A stretch of DNA of 64,000 nt from Streptomyces cellostaticus (GTDB lineage Bacteria > Actinomycetota > Actinomycetes > Streptomycetales > Streptomycetaceae): positions 105,603 to 169,602 of the forward strand of contig NZ_KQ948025.1 in NCBI RefSeq assembly GCF_001513965.1, written 5' to 3'. Both the position numbers and the translations under genes were made by a program. The notes under the pieces were generated by a model. It was not told the origin of the DNA. It did not search any database and saw only the letters and a program-made list of their open reading frames with translations. Below are positions 26,578-39,230 of the stretch, one piece after another. Within the stretch, counting starts at the first letter, position 1; each line of letters begins with the position of its first letter.

Positions 26578-28221
26578 TCATCTCCCCCTGCGGACCGCGC
26601 CCGCCAGGATCCACCCCTCCACCGCCTCGTACTGGCGCCGCTGTTCCTGCGCCGTACGGCGGCCCGAGAGGACCGTGCCCAGCCAGCCGAAGAAGAAGCC
26701 GGCCGGGATGGAGACGATGCCGGTCGTGGTGAACGGGAACCAGTTGAAGTCGGCGTGCGGGAAGGCCGCGGCGGGCGAGCCGGAGACGAGGTTGGTGCCC
26801 GGCATGAGCAGCAGCACGCTCAGCGAGCCCCCGATCAGCGTGCCCAACAGGCCGCTTCGGGTGTAGCGGCGCCAGAAGAGGCCGTACACCAGGGCGGGTG
26901 CGAGCGCGGAGGCGCCGAGGCAGAAGGAGAGGGTGATCAGGGGCTGGAGACTGTGGTGCTGCACCAGGGTGGCCAGCAGGATCGTCGGCACGCCTATGGC
27001 GAGCGCCGAGAGCCGGGCCAGGGCCATCTCCCGGCGGGCCGGCATCTCCTGCACACGGGCGGCGAAGACGTCGTGGGCAAGGGAGTTGGCGCAGGCGAGG
27101 ATCATCCCGGCCACCGAGGCGAGCAAGGTCAGGAAGATCGCCGTGGTGACCATGGTGAACAGGAGCGTCTCGGCCGTCGACACGTCGGTGCCGAAGGCGG
27201 CCCGCGAGCCCAGCAGGTAGGCCGTGTTGCCCTGCGGGTCGGCCGCCGCGATCGTCGCAGGTCCGACCAGGGCGGTGGCGCCGAACCCGATCACCGTGAT
27301 GACCAGCACGAACAGGGCCACGATCGACACCGCCCAGGACAGCGAGCGGCGCACCTGCCGGGCGCTGGAGGCGGTGTACATGCGCATGGTGATGTGTGGC
27401 AGGCAGGCGCCGCCGAGCACGATCGTCAGCTCGGAAGTGATCATGTCCAGCCGGGCGTCGGGGCGGTTGCCGAACTGGAGTCCGGAGTGCAGGAAGGCCG
27501 GCCCGGCCCCGCTCTGCCGTGCCGCCGCGTCGAACAGGGCGCCCGGGTCCCAGTCGAAGTGGCGCAGGATGAGTACGGCGACCACGGCGCCCGAACCGAC
27601 CAGCATCACGATCTTCAGGATCTGGATGAGCGCGGTGCCCTTCATGCCCCCGATGGCCGCGTAGCTGATCATCAGTGCGCCGACTCCCACGACGCAGCCG
27701 GTCTTCAGCGACTCGTTGGAGAAGCCCAGGATGAACGCCATCAGCTGCCCGGTGCCGGCCAGCTGGACCAGCATCAGCGGCAGCAGCGCGGCGATCGTCA
27801 CGGCGCAGGCCGCGATCCGCACGCTCCGGCCCGGCAGCCGGCGGGCCAGCGCGTCGCCCATGGTGAACCGGCCCGCGTTGCGCAGCGGTTCGGCCAGCAG
27901 GAACATCAGCAGCATCAGCGACAGCGCCGTACTGAGGGCGAGCACGACACCGTCGTAGCCGCACAGGGCGATCACCCCGCCGGTGCCGAGGACGGTGGCC
28001 GCGGAGATGTAGTCGCCGGCGATCGCCAGGCCGTTGCGCAGCGGGGACAGGGAGCCGTAGCCGGTGTAGAACTCGTCGAGGTCGTCGTGGTCGGGGCCGG
28101 TCATCACGCACAGCAGCAGGGTGAGGGTGCCGACGGCGCAGAAGGCGACCAGGGACATGGCCTGGGACGAGCCGCTGAATGCGGTGAAGCCGGCCGGGTG
28201 CGCGGAGAGGGCGCCGGTCAT
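26578..28221 (-). CDS. Sodium/solute symporter (SSS family, ActP-like)
   Basis: The 547-residue membrane protein has about 13 hydrophobic helices and the SSS-family segments GDYISAATVLGTGGVIALCG, GQLMAFILGFSN and SYAAIGGMKGTALIQILKI. Members of this family take up small organic acids such as acetate or pyruvate with sodium. The gene overlaps the preceding DUF485 gene by four bases (ATGA), the classical yjcH-actP arrangement, which supports monocarboxylate uptake; the exact substrate is unproven. It converges on the coiled-coil gene with an 18-bp gap. Confidence 0.9.
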   Translation of the reverse strand: MTGALSAHPAGFTAFSGSSQAMSLVAFCAVGTLTLLLCVMTGPDHDDLDEFYTGYGSLSPLRNGLAIAGDYISAATVLGTGGVIALCGYDGVVLALSTALSLMLLMFLLAEPLRNAGRFTMGDALARRLPGRSVRIAACAVTIAALLPLMLVQLAGTGQLMAFILGFSNESLKTGCVVGVGALMISYAAIGGMKGTALIQILKIVMLVGSGAVVAVLILRHFDWDPGALFDAAARQSGAGPAFLHSGLQFGNRPDARLDMITSELTIVLGGACLPHITMRMYTASSARQVRRSLSWAVSIVALFVLVITVIGFGATALVGPATIAAADPQGNTAYLLGSRAAFGTDVSTAETLLFTMVTTAIFLTLLASVAGMILACANSLAHDVFAARVQEMPARREMALARLSALAIGVPTILLATLVQHHSLQPLITLSFCLGASALAPALVYGLFWRRYTRSGLLGTLIGGSLSVLLLMPGTNLVSGSPAAAFPHADFNWFPFTTTGIVSIPAGFFFGWLGTVLSGRRTAQEQRRQYEAVEGWILAGAVRRGR

Positions 28222-28634
28222 CGGGTGGCTCCTCGCCTCGCGTCCAGTTCGGCCTCCTTGCGGATGCGGTCCGCGAGCGGGTCGACGTGGCGGCGCGCGG
28301 TGTGCTCGTACAGGGCGATCGCGAGCCAGGTGACCGGGAGTTGGAGGAGGGCGAGCAGCAGGCCGGCGGGGACGCCGTCGGCGACGGTGCGCGTCATGAC
28401 GTGCGGTGCGAACGCGGACAGCACGAGGAAGAGCGTGAAGTAGCCGAGCGCGGTGAGTGTGGCGGTGCGCCGCTGCCAGCGGTAGGCGCTGCGCAGCAGG
28501 CGGAGGTCGCTGTGGTGCCCGATGGGTGCGCGGGCCGGCTGGTGCCGGGGGCGGGGCGGCTGCGGGGGCGGGGGCTGCCAGGGGTAGGTGGGGCGGGCGG
28601 GATACGGCGGTGGGTGCGGCGGGTTGTAGGACAT
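28218..28634 (-). CDS. DUF485 family membrane protein, symporter partner
   Basis: The 138-residue protein has a proline-rich cytoplasmic N-terminus (about residues 1-40) and a DUF485 core with two transmembrane helices (TATLTALGYFTLFLVLSAFA and LLLALLQLPVTWLAIALYEH). Such proteins are encoded with ActP-type symporters and are thought to form a complex with them. GAGGAG lies seven bases before the ATG at 28634, so the longer frame to 28721 is rejected. Its stop overlaps the symporter start. Confidence 0.87.
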   Translation of the reverse strand: MSYNPPHPPPYPARPTYPWQPPPPQPPRPRHQPARAPIGHHSDLRLLRSAYRWQRRTATLTALGYFTLFLVLSAFAPHVMTRTVADGVPAGLLLALLQLPVTWLAIALYEHTARRHVDPLADRIRKEAELDARRGATR

Positions 28635-28825
28635 CCCGGGGCTCCTCGCGTGGCTCGGGTCCGTGGCGGCGGACCGCAGGGAGGTGGGGAGCGGAGCCAT
28701 GCACGCTACTCGCGGGTTCACACCCGCGCAGGGTTTTCCCCGAACTGGCCGGTCGGTATGCGCTTACTGCGCGGAAACGGCGTCCGACCTGGGGTGTTAC
28801 CCGCGTTAACCCACATCGTGATGTC

Positions 28826-30322
28826 TCATTCCCTGAGCACGGGGAATCTGCGCGGCGCCAGCAGCAACAGCACCAGGAAGGCCAGCGCCGCCGCACATGA
28901 CGCCCCCAGGTACACCGCGTGCACGGCGTCCGCGATCGCCCGCCGCGTCGCCTCCGGCGCCGTACCCGAGTTCAACGCGCGCGTGACGGACTCCAGGTCG
29001 CCCGAGCCGCCCAGTCGCGCGGCCAGCACCCCGTTGGCGACGGCGCCGAACAGCGAGGCGCCCACCGTCTGCCCGGTCTGCCGGCAGAACAGCACCGAGG
29101 CGGTCGTCGTGCCCCGCTCCGACCAGCCCACCGTGGACTGCACCCCGATGATCAGCGGCAGCTGGAACAGCCCCAGCACCCCGCCCAGCGCCAGCATCAG
29201 CAGCATCGGCTGCCACCAGGAACCGGGATAGGGCAGGAACGGGAACGCGAGCAGGACCAGCGCGCCCGCCCCGATGCCGATCAGCGCGGTGTCACGGAAG
29301 CCGATGCGCCGGTACACGTGCTGGCTGAGCGCCGCCGACCCCGACCAGGTCAACGTCCATACACACAGCACGAGACCGGCGGCCGCGGGGCCGAGGCCGA
29401 GCACCGACTGGGCGTACGTCGGCAGGAACACCGCCGGTGCCACCATCAGCAGCCCCAGCGCGCCGAACGCCAGATTGACGGCCGCGATCGTACGGCGCCG
29501 CCACACCCACCCCGGGATGATCGGCTCTGCCGCCCGCCGCTCGACCCACACCACCACACCCACCAGCGCGAGCCCCGTGCCCAGCAGCGCGAGCGAGGGC
29601 GCCGACAGCCACGGCCAGGCCACCCCGCCCTGCACCAGCGCGGTCAGCAGCACCCCGCCGCATGCGAACACCGCGAGCGCGCCGGCCCAGTCCACGCGCG
29701 CGCGGGCGGCCTTTTCCCGTTCGGGCTCGTGCAGGTGACGCACGATCAGCCACAGCGCGGCGGCGCCGATCGGCAGGTTGACGAGGAAGATCCAGCGCCA
29801 GCCGGCGTAGGCGGCCAGCACCCCGCCGAGCCCCGGCCCGGCCACCGCGGACACCGCCCACACGGTGGACAGCCTGGCCTGGATCCTCGGGCGCTCGGCC
29901 AGCGGGTACAGGTCGGCGGCCAGCGTCTGCACCGTCCCCTGCAACGCCCCGCCGCCCAGGCCCTGCACGATCCGGAACGCGATCAGCGCCGCCATGTTCC
30001 ACGCCCCGGCGCACAGCAGCGAGCCCAGCAGGAACACGGCCGCGCCCGCCACCAGGACGGGCTTGCGGCCGAAGGTGTCGGACAGCTTGCCGTAGACGGG
30101 GAGCGTGACGGTGACGGCGAGCAGATAGCCGGAGAACAGCCAGGAGAAGACCGAGAACCCGCCGAGGTCGCCGACGATCTGCGGTACGGCGGTGGAGACG
30201 ATGGCGGCGTCGAGCGCGGCCAGCGCCATCGAGAGCATCAGAGCGGCGACGACGGCGCCCCTGGTGCGGGTGCCCTGCCCCGTCGTGGCGCCGTTGCGTA
30301 TCGCGGGTGTCGTACTCCCCAC
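28826..30322 (-). CDS. MFS drug-efflux transporter (DHA2, 14-helix type)
   Basis: The roughly 498-residue membrane protein has about 14 predicted helices. It shows the MFS motif A in LPVYGKLSDTFGRKPVLVAG, motif C-like sequence in STVWAVSAVAGPGLGGVLAA and the N-terminal DHA2 pattern LALDAAIVSTAVPQIVGDLG. DHA2 members export drugs or metabolites with protons. A GTG at 30322 with GGGAGGGG just upstream is the probable start; a GTG at 30349 is in the same frame. It is divergent from the ABC transporter operon across 420 bp holding two palindromes. Confidence 0.9.
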   Translation of the reverse strand: MGSTTPAIRNGATTGQGTRTRGAVVAALMLSMALAALDAAIVSTAVPQIVGDLGGFSVFSWLFSGYLLAVTVTLPVYGKLSDTFGRKPVLVAGAAVFLLGSLLCAGAWNMAALIAFRIVQGLGGGALQGTVQTLAADLYPLAERPRIQARLSTVWAVSAVAGPGLGGVLAAYAGWRWIFLVNLPIGAAALWLIVRHLHEPEREKAARARVDWAGALAVFACGGVLLTALVQGGVAWPWLSAPSLALLGTGLALVGVVVWVERRAAEPIIPGWVWRRRTIAAVNLAFGALGLLMVAPAVFLPTYAQSVLGLGPAAAGLVLCVWTLTWSGSAALSQHVYRRIGFRDTALIGIGAGALVLLAFPFLPYPGSWWQPMLLMLALGGVLGLFQLPLIIGVQSTVGWSERGTTTASVLFCRQTGQTVGASLFGAVANGVLAARLGGSGDLESVTRALNSGTAPEATRRAIADAVHAVYLGASCAAALAFLVLLLLAPRRFPVLRE

Positions 30323-30473
30323 CGGATCCCCTCCCTGTGCCCCCTGCACCTATCTCCGGTACGACACCTTCCCATGTGAGGGGGAACTTGACCCTGACGC
30401 GACGGAAGGGTGGAGCCTTGCTGGGCCGGAGGGTGGAGCCGACCCCGAGAAGCACTCCACCCGGCGGTGGACC

Positions 30474-30500
30474 ACCCCTAGGGGTATCTCCGTACTACGG
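30474..30500. promoter_or_regulatory. Adjacent palindromes between MFS and ABC transporter genes
   Basis: ACCCCTAGGGGT (30474-30485) is a perfect 12-bp palindrome, and CCGTA-C-TACGG (30490-30500) a perfect 11-bp one, five bases apart. The rest of the 420-bp gap (30323-30742) shows no gene; a TAGGAG ribosome site precedes the ABC ATPase start. No regulator gene is adjacent. Confidence 0.45.
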
Positions 30501-30742
30501 ACCGGGGAGGGTTCGTACCGCCGGAGGAGGAGATGGGCCCGGTCCGGTCCTTAACCTGGCTTTACGCCGCTGGGGGGCGGCTGACCGAACCGGCGGGGGT
30601 GGGGTTTTCCCCCGCCCAAGAGGGGGCTTCGCACCAGCGCGCGGCACACCCGCCGCACGCGAGACTCGGCGAGTACCCACGACGACGCACCGGACCACCG
30701 GGGCGCAACCGCAGACCTGTCGACCGATATAGGAGACATACC

Positions 30743-31531
30743 GTGACATCGGCTGTGACCATTCCCAGGCATGGGGGCACTGGAGGGCGTACGGCCGTTG
30801 CCGCGCGGGCGCGGCAGGTCGTCAAGGCGTACGGGTCCGGCGAGACCCGTGTCGTCGCCCTGGACCACGTCGACGTGGACATCGCCCGCGGTCAGTTCAC
30901 CGCGATCATGGGCCCCTCGGGGTCCGGCAAGTCCACGCTGATGCACTGCCTCGCCGGGCTCGACACCGTGACCGGCGGTCAGATCTACCTGGACGAGACC
31001 GAGATCACCGGGCTGAAGGACAAGAAGCTCACCCGGCTGCGCCGGGACCGCATCGGGTTCATCTTCCAGGCGTTCAACCTGCTGCCGACCCTGAACGCGC
31101 TCGAGAACATCACGCTGCCCATGGACATCGCGGGCCGCAAGCCGGACCGGGCGTGGCTGGACCGGGTCGTGGAGACCGTCGGGCTCGCCGGACGGCTCAA
31201 GCACCGGCCCACCCAGCTCTCCGGCGGCCAGCAGCAGCGCGTCGCCGTGGCCCGCGCCCTCGCCGCCCGCCCGGAGATCATCTTCGGTGACGAGCCCACC
31301 GGAAACCTCGACTCGCGCGCGGGAGCCGAAGTGCTCGGCTTCCTGCGGCGGTCCGTGGACGAGCTGGGCCAGACCATCGTGATGGTCACCCACGACCCGG
31401 TGGCCGCCTCCTACGCGGACCGCGTGCTCTACCTCGCCGACGGCCGGATCGTCGACGAGATGTACCAGCCGACGGCCGATCAGGTCCTGGACCGCATGAA
31501 GGACTTCGACGCCCGGGGGCGTACGTCATGA
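30743..31531 (+). CDS. ABC transporter ATP-binding protein (MacB/LolD type)
   Basis: The 262-residue cytoplasmic ATPase has Walker A (GPSGSGKST), Q-loop (GFIFQAFNLLPTLN), signature (LSGGQQQRVAVARAL), Walker B (EIIFGDEPTGNLDSR) and H-loop (VTHDPVAAS). This family serves FtsX-like permeases, which move lipids, peptides or drugs or act mechanically on cell-wall enzymes. AGGAG is seven bases before the GTG at 30743. The stop overlaps the permease ATG by four bases. Confidence 0.95.
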   Translation: MTSAVTIPRHGGTGGRTAVAARARQVVKAYGSGETRVVALDHVDVDIARGQFTAIMGPSGSGKSTLMHCLAGLDTVTGGQIYLDETEITGLKDKKLTRLRRDRIGFIFQAFNLLPTLNALENITLPMDIAGRKPDRAWLDRVVETVGLAGRLKHRPTQLSGGQQQRVAVARALAARPEIIFGDEPTGNLDSRAGAEVLGFLRRSVDELGQTIVMVTHDPVAASYADRVLYLADGRIVDEMYQPTADQVLDRMKDFDARGRTS

Positions 31532-34107
31532 CCGTCCTGAAGACCTCGATGCGCAACTTCTTCGCGCACAAGGGCCGCATGGCCCTGTCGGCGGTCGCGG
31601 TGCTGCTGTCGGTCGCCTTCGTCTGCGGCACCCTGGTGTTCACCGACACGATGAACACCACCTTCGACAAGCTGTTCCAGGCCACGTCGTCGGACGTACA
31701 GGTCAGCGCCAAGGGAGCCTCCGACACCGGGGAGACCACCTCGCGCACCGGCAAGCCGCCGGTCATGCCGGCCTCCGTGCTCGGTGAGATCCGCAAGGCC
31801 CAGGGCGTGAAGGCGGCCGAGGGCACGGTGTTCTCCACCGCGGCGACCGTCGTCGACGCCCAGAAGGACAAGCTCGGCTCCGGCAGCGGCCCGACCATCG
31901 TCGGCAGCTGGAACACCAACGACGCCCGCACCATGAAGATCACCTCCGGTACGGCGCCCAAGGGCCCCGGCCAGGTCATGGTCGACGCGGACACCGTCAA
32001 GAAGCACCACCTCAAGCTCGGCGACGACATCGGTGTGATCAACGCCGTCGGTACGCACCACGCGCGCGTGTCCGGCATCGCCACCTTCACCGTCACCAAC
32101 CCCGGCGCGGCCATCTTCTACCTGGACACGAAGACCGCCCAGCAGACCCTGATCGGCGAGACCGGCGTGTACACCAGCGTCAACATCACCGCCGCCAAGG
32201 GCGTCACCGACGCGCAGCTGAAGAAGAACGTCGTCGCCGAACTCGGCCACGGCTACAAGGTGCAGACCGCCAAGGAAATCGCCGACGCCAACCAGAAGAG
32301 CCTCAAGAGCTCCCTGGACGTCATGAAGTACGCCATGCTCGGCTTCGCCGGGATCGCCTTCCTGGTCGGCATCTTCCTGATCATCAACACCTTCTCGATG
32401 CTGGTCGCCCAGCGCACCCGGGAGATCGGCCTGATGCGGGCCATCGGCTCCTCCCGCCGCCAGGTCAACCGGTCCGTGCTCGTCGAGGCCCTGCTGCTCG
32501 GCTTCATCGGGTCCGCGCTCGGCGTCGGCGCGGGCATCGGCGTCGCCGTCGGACTGATGAAGCTCATGGGCACCCTGGGCATGCACCTGTCCACCGACGA
32601 CCTGACCGTCGGCTGGACCACCCCGGTGACCGGCCTGCTCCTCGGTGTTGTGGTCACCGTCCTGGCGGCCTACCTGCCGGCCCGGCGCGCCGGCAAGGTC
32701 TCCCCGATGGCCGCCCTGCGCGACGCGGGCGCCCCCGCCGACGCCAAGGCGGGCATCGTCCGGGCCCTGATCGGCCTGGTCCTCACCGGCGCCGGCACCG
32801 CGAGCCTGTTCGCGGCCGCCAACGCCGACAAGGCCAAGGCCGGCTCGTCCTGGCTGGGCCTCGGGGTGCTCCTCACCCTGATCGGGTTCGTCGTCATCGG
32901 CCCGCTCCTCGCCGGCGGCCTCGTCCGCGTCCTCGGCGCGGTCATACTGCGGATCTTCGGCCCCGTCGGCCGCATGGCCGAGCGCAACGCCCTGCGCAAC
33001 CCGCGCCGCACCGGCGCCACCGGCGCCGCCCTGATGATCGGCCTGGCCCTGGTGGCCTGCCTGTCGGTGGTCGGCTCCTCCATGGTGGCCTCCGCCACCG
33101 ACCAGCTCGACAAGACGGTCGGCACCGACTTCATCATCCAGCCGGACAACCCGCAGAACGGTCTCATCACCGCGCAGGCGGTCAAGGTCATCAAGGCCAC
33201 GCCGGGCCTCGCGCGGGTCACCGAGTACCGGCCGACGGAGGCCGACTTCACCACCCCGGACGGCCAGACGCTCAAGGACACCGACATCACGGCGGCCGAC
33301 CCGACGTACGCGACCGACCTGCACAAGAAGACCGTCGTCGGGAACCTCAAGGACGCCTACCTGCCCGACTCGATGTCCTTCCCCGAGAAGTTCGCCAAGG
33401 CCCACGGCATCCACCTCGGCTCGAAGATCACCGTGGCGTTCAAGGACGGCTCCACCGCCCACCTGACGGTCCGCGCGATCACCAGCAGCGACGAGGTGAT
33501 CGACCAGGGCGCCAAGTACACCTCGCTCGCCACGCTCGCCACGTACGTGCACAAGATGCCGCTCGACCAGATGGTCTTCGCCACCGCCAAGGACGGGCAG
33601 CAGGCTGCCGCCTACAAGGCGCTGAAGGCGGCCCTGCACGACGACCACCCCGAGCTGACCGTGCGCGACCAGACCGACTACAAGAAGGCGCTGAAGGACC
33701 AGATCGGCCAGCTGCTGAGCATGATCTACGGCCTGCTGGCACTCGCGATCATCGTCGCGATCCTCGGTGTGGTGAACACCCTCGCCCTGTCGGTGGTCGA
33801 ACGCACCCGCGAGATCGGCCTCATGCGGGCGATCGGCCTCTCCCGCCGCCAGCTGCGCCGCATGATCCGCCTGGAGTCCGTGGTGATCGCCGTCTTCGGC
33901 GCCCTGCTGGGCCTCGGCCTCGGCATGGGCTGGGGCGCGACCGCCCAGAAGCTCCTCGCGCTGGAAGGCATGAAGGTCCTGGAGATCCCCTGGCCGACGA
34001 TCACCGCGGTCTTCATCGGCTCGGCCTTCGTGGGCCTGTTCGCCGCCCTGATCCCGGCGTTCCGGGCAGGCCGGATGAACGTACTGAACGCCATCGCGAC
34101 GGACTAG
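31528..34107 (+). CDS. FtsX/MacB-like ABC permease, duplicated core
   Basis: The 859-residue membrane protein has an N-terminal helix, an extracytoplasmic MacB-like domain of about 220 residues, three helices (FSMLVAQRTREIGLMRAIGS), then a further helix pair, a second extracytoplasmic domain and three C-terminal helices with the same FtsX motif (LALSVVERTREIGLMRAIGL). The motif duplication suggests an ancestral fusion of two permease halves, as seen in many actinobacterial ABC permeases. It forms a unit with the preceding ATPase. The substrate is unknown. A strong hairpin lies about 40 bp after the stop. Confidence 0.93.
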   Translation: MTVLKTSMRNFFAHKGRMALSAVAVLLSVAFVCGTLVFTDTMNTTFDKLFQATSSDVQVSAKGASDTGETTSRTGKPPVMPASVLGEIRKAQGVKAAEGTVFSTAATVVDAQKDKLGSGSGPTIVGSWNTNDARTMKITSGTAPKGPGQVMVDADTVKKHHLKLGDDIGVINAVGTHHARVSGIATFTVTNPGAAIFYLDTKTAQQTLIGETGVYTSVNITAAKGVTDAQLKKNVVAELGHGYKVQTAKEIADANQKSLKSSLDVMKYAMLGFAGIAFLVGIFLIINTFSMLVAQRTREIGLMRAIGSSRRQVNRSVLVEALLLGFIGSALGVGAGIGVAVGLMKLMGTLGMHLSTDDLTVGWTTPVTGLLLGVVVTVLAAYLPARRAGKVSPMAALRDAGAPADAKAGIVRALIGLVLTGAGTASLFAAANADKAKAGSSWLGLGVLLTLIGFVVIGPLLAGGLVRVLGAVILRIFGPVGRMAERNALRNPRRTGATGAALMIGLALVACLSVVGSSMVASATDQLDKTVGTDFIIQPDNPQNGLITAQAVKVIKATPGLARVTEYRPTEADFTTPDGQTLKDTDITAADPTYATDLHKKTVVGNLKDAYLPDSMSFPEKFAKAHGIHLGSKITVAFKDGSTAHLTVRAITSSDEVIDQGAKYTSLATLATYVHKMPLDQMVFATAKDGQQAAAYKALKAALHDDHPELTVRDQTDYKKALKDQIGQLLSMIYGLLALAIIVAILGVVNTLALSVVERTREIGLMRAIGLSRRQLRRMIRLESVVIAVFGALLGLGLGMGWGATAQKLLALEGMKVLEIPWPTITAVFIGSAFVGLFAALIPAFRAGRMNVLNAIATD

Positions 34108-34143
34108 CCAACAGCCACCGCATACGGGGGTTGCGGGGGAAGA

Positions 34144-34181
34144 CCCGGTGCCGGGGAGTCTTGGGACTTCCCGGCACCGGG
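34144..34181 (+). terminator. Terminator after the ABC permease
   Basis: Arms 34144-34160 and 34165-34181 form a 17-bp stem with one G-U pair and a TTGG loop (CCCGGTGCCGGG on the left, CCCGGCACCGGG on the right), followed by CTCTTTG. Confidence 0.85.
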
Positions 34182-34366
34182 CTCTTTGCGCGTCCACTTC
34201 TCGGCCGGCCGAGTCGGCTGGCGGGCGAGCCACGGCTCCGGGCAAGGCACAGCGGAGGTTATCCACAGCCCCGGCGCCGAGAAGCGCAGCGTCGTACGCT
34301 GGACACCCCCGGCCGCTCCCCGCGTCGGGCACTTTGCGTTGCCCACCCCTGGACGGAAAGCCCCCC

Positions 34367-37900
<3,534 letters not shown>

Positions 37901-37922
37901 GTGACGACGGGGGGCGCGGGGC

Positions 37923-38279
37923 GTGCGGATCGGTGAACTGGCGCAGGCGACCGGGGCGACACCGCGCGCCCTGCGCCACTACGAGCAGGCGGGCCTGATC
38001 ACCTCCGCACGCACCGCCAACGGCTATCGCGACTACGCCCCCGGTACGGCCGTCCGCGTCCGCAACATCCGCCACCTGCTGGAGGCGGGCCTGACCCTGG
38101 ACGACGTACGGGCCTTCCTGCCCTGCCTGGACGGCGACGTCGCCGCCACTCCCGTCCCCGCGAAGGGCCTGCGGATCGCCCGGGACCGGCTCGCCGTCCT
38201 GGACGCACGGATAGCGGCACAGACGGCGGTACGGGAGCGGCTGGTGGCGGCACTGCGGGAGGCGGGCGAGACGGTCTGA
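37923..38279 (+). CDS. Small MerR family regulator
   Basis: The 118-residue protein starts with the MerR winged helix (MRIGELAQATGATPRALRHY, EQAGLITSARTANGYRDYAP) and has a short dimerisation helix (AIAAQTAVRERLVAALREA-like end). There is one Cys (FLPCLDGD), so a metal site is not obvious. A GTG start lies 23 bp after mfd. It converges on the SDR gene with a 27-bp gap; such MerR regulators often respond to organic compounds handled by a neighbouring oxidoreductase, which is inference. Confidence 0.9.
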   Translation: MRIGELAQATGATPRALRHYEQAGLITSARTANGYRDYAPGTAVRVRNIRHLLEAGLTLDDVRAFLPCLDGDVAATPVPAKGLRIARDRLAVLDARIAAQTAVRERLVAALREAGETV

Positions 38280-38306
38280 CCCGAGGACCCCGGCAGGACG
38301 TGACGG

Positions 38307-39068
38307 TCAGGCGACCACCGCCCCGCCGTCCACCGGCAGCACCACGCCGGTCACGAACGACGCCTGCGGGGAGGCGAGGCGGGTGATGGCCCAGGCGACC
38401 TCCTCGGGGCGGCCGACCCGGCCGAGCGGAGTGTGGTCGAGCTGCCACTTGCGGATGGTGGCCCGCTGCTCCGGGGTGTACCCCGAGTGGTCGGCGATCG
38501 GTGTCTCGATCGCACCCGGGGCCACGGCGACCACCCGGATCCCGAGCGGCGCCAGTTCGACCGCCCAGCTGCGGGTCAGCACCTCCAGGGCCGCCTTCCC
38601 CGCCGCGTACAGCGAGTTGCCGGGCCAGCCGCGCTGGCCGACGGCGGTCGTCACGTTCACCACGACACCCCGGCTCTCCTCCAGCGCAGGAAGTGCGGCC
38701 TGTGTGAGCAGGACGGGAGCGAGCAGGTTCGTCTCCAGCAGCGGCCGCACGCCGTCGCGGGTGTAGGTGCGCAGGGAATCGGTGGTGACGACCGCCGCGT
38801 TGTGGACGAGCACGTCGAGACGGCCGCACCGCTCCAGAACGGTCCGTACGACGGTCTCGGGCCCGTCCTCGGCGGTGATGTCGGCGGGCAGCGGTGTGAT
38901 CCCGGGGTGTCCTTCGGCGGTCTCGGCCAGGGGCCCGGGCCGGCGGCCGACCGCGACGACCTGTGCCCCCTCGGCGGCGAACGCGCGTGCGGTGGCGCGG
39001 CCGATACCGGTGCCGGCGCCGGTGACGAGGACGGTACGGGGGCCCTGCGGGCGGGTGGTTTCACTCAT
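38307..39068 (-). CDS. SDR family NAD(P)-dependent oxidoreductase with Thr at the catalytic Ser position
   Basis: The 253-residue protein has the classical SDR cofactor motif TGAGTGIG (after TVLVT), the NNAG-equivalent HNAAVV, and the active-site YAAGK. Thirteen residues before the catalytic Tyr, where most SDRs have Ser, the sequence reads VVNVTTAVGQRGWPGNSLY, so Thr is present. The Arg at position 40 in VVAVGRRPG suggests NADP(H). The C-terminus GVVLPVDGGAVVA is typical. The substrate is unknown. Confidence 0.9.
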   Translation of the reverse strand: MSETTRPQGPRTVLVTGAGTGIGRATARAFAAEGAQVVAVGRRPGPLAETAEGHPGITPLPADITAEDGPETVVRTVLERCGRLDVLVHNAAVVTTDSLRTYTRDGVRPLLETNLLAPVLLTQAALPALEESRGVVVNVTTAVGQRGWPGNSLYAAGKAALEVLTRSWAVELAPLGIRVVAVAPGAIETPIADHSGYTPEQRATIRKWQLDHTPLGRVGRPEEVAWAITRLASPQASFVTGVVLPVDGGAVVA

Positions 39069-39230
39069 GGCGGGATCCTCGGACCCTGACGCCGGTGTCA
39101 GGGTCAAGTCCCGCCGAGGCAGGGCCTCTCCTTCAACCGTCCGCCGAGCGGGACCAGGTTCGGGCAGTCTGGTCGGTGTCAGCTTCTGGGCGGTCACGAG
39201 TGAGGGCCGGGCAAGGGGGAGGGGCACGTC

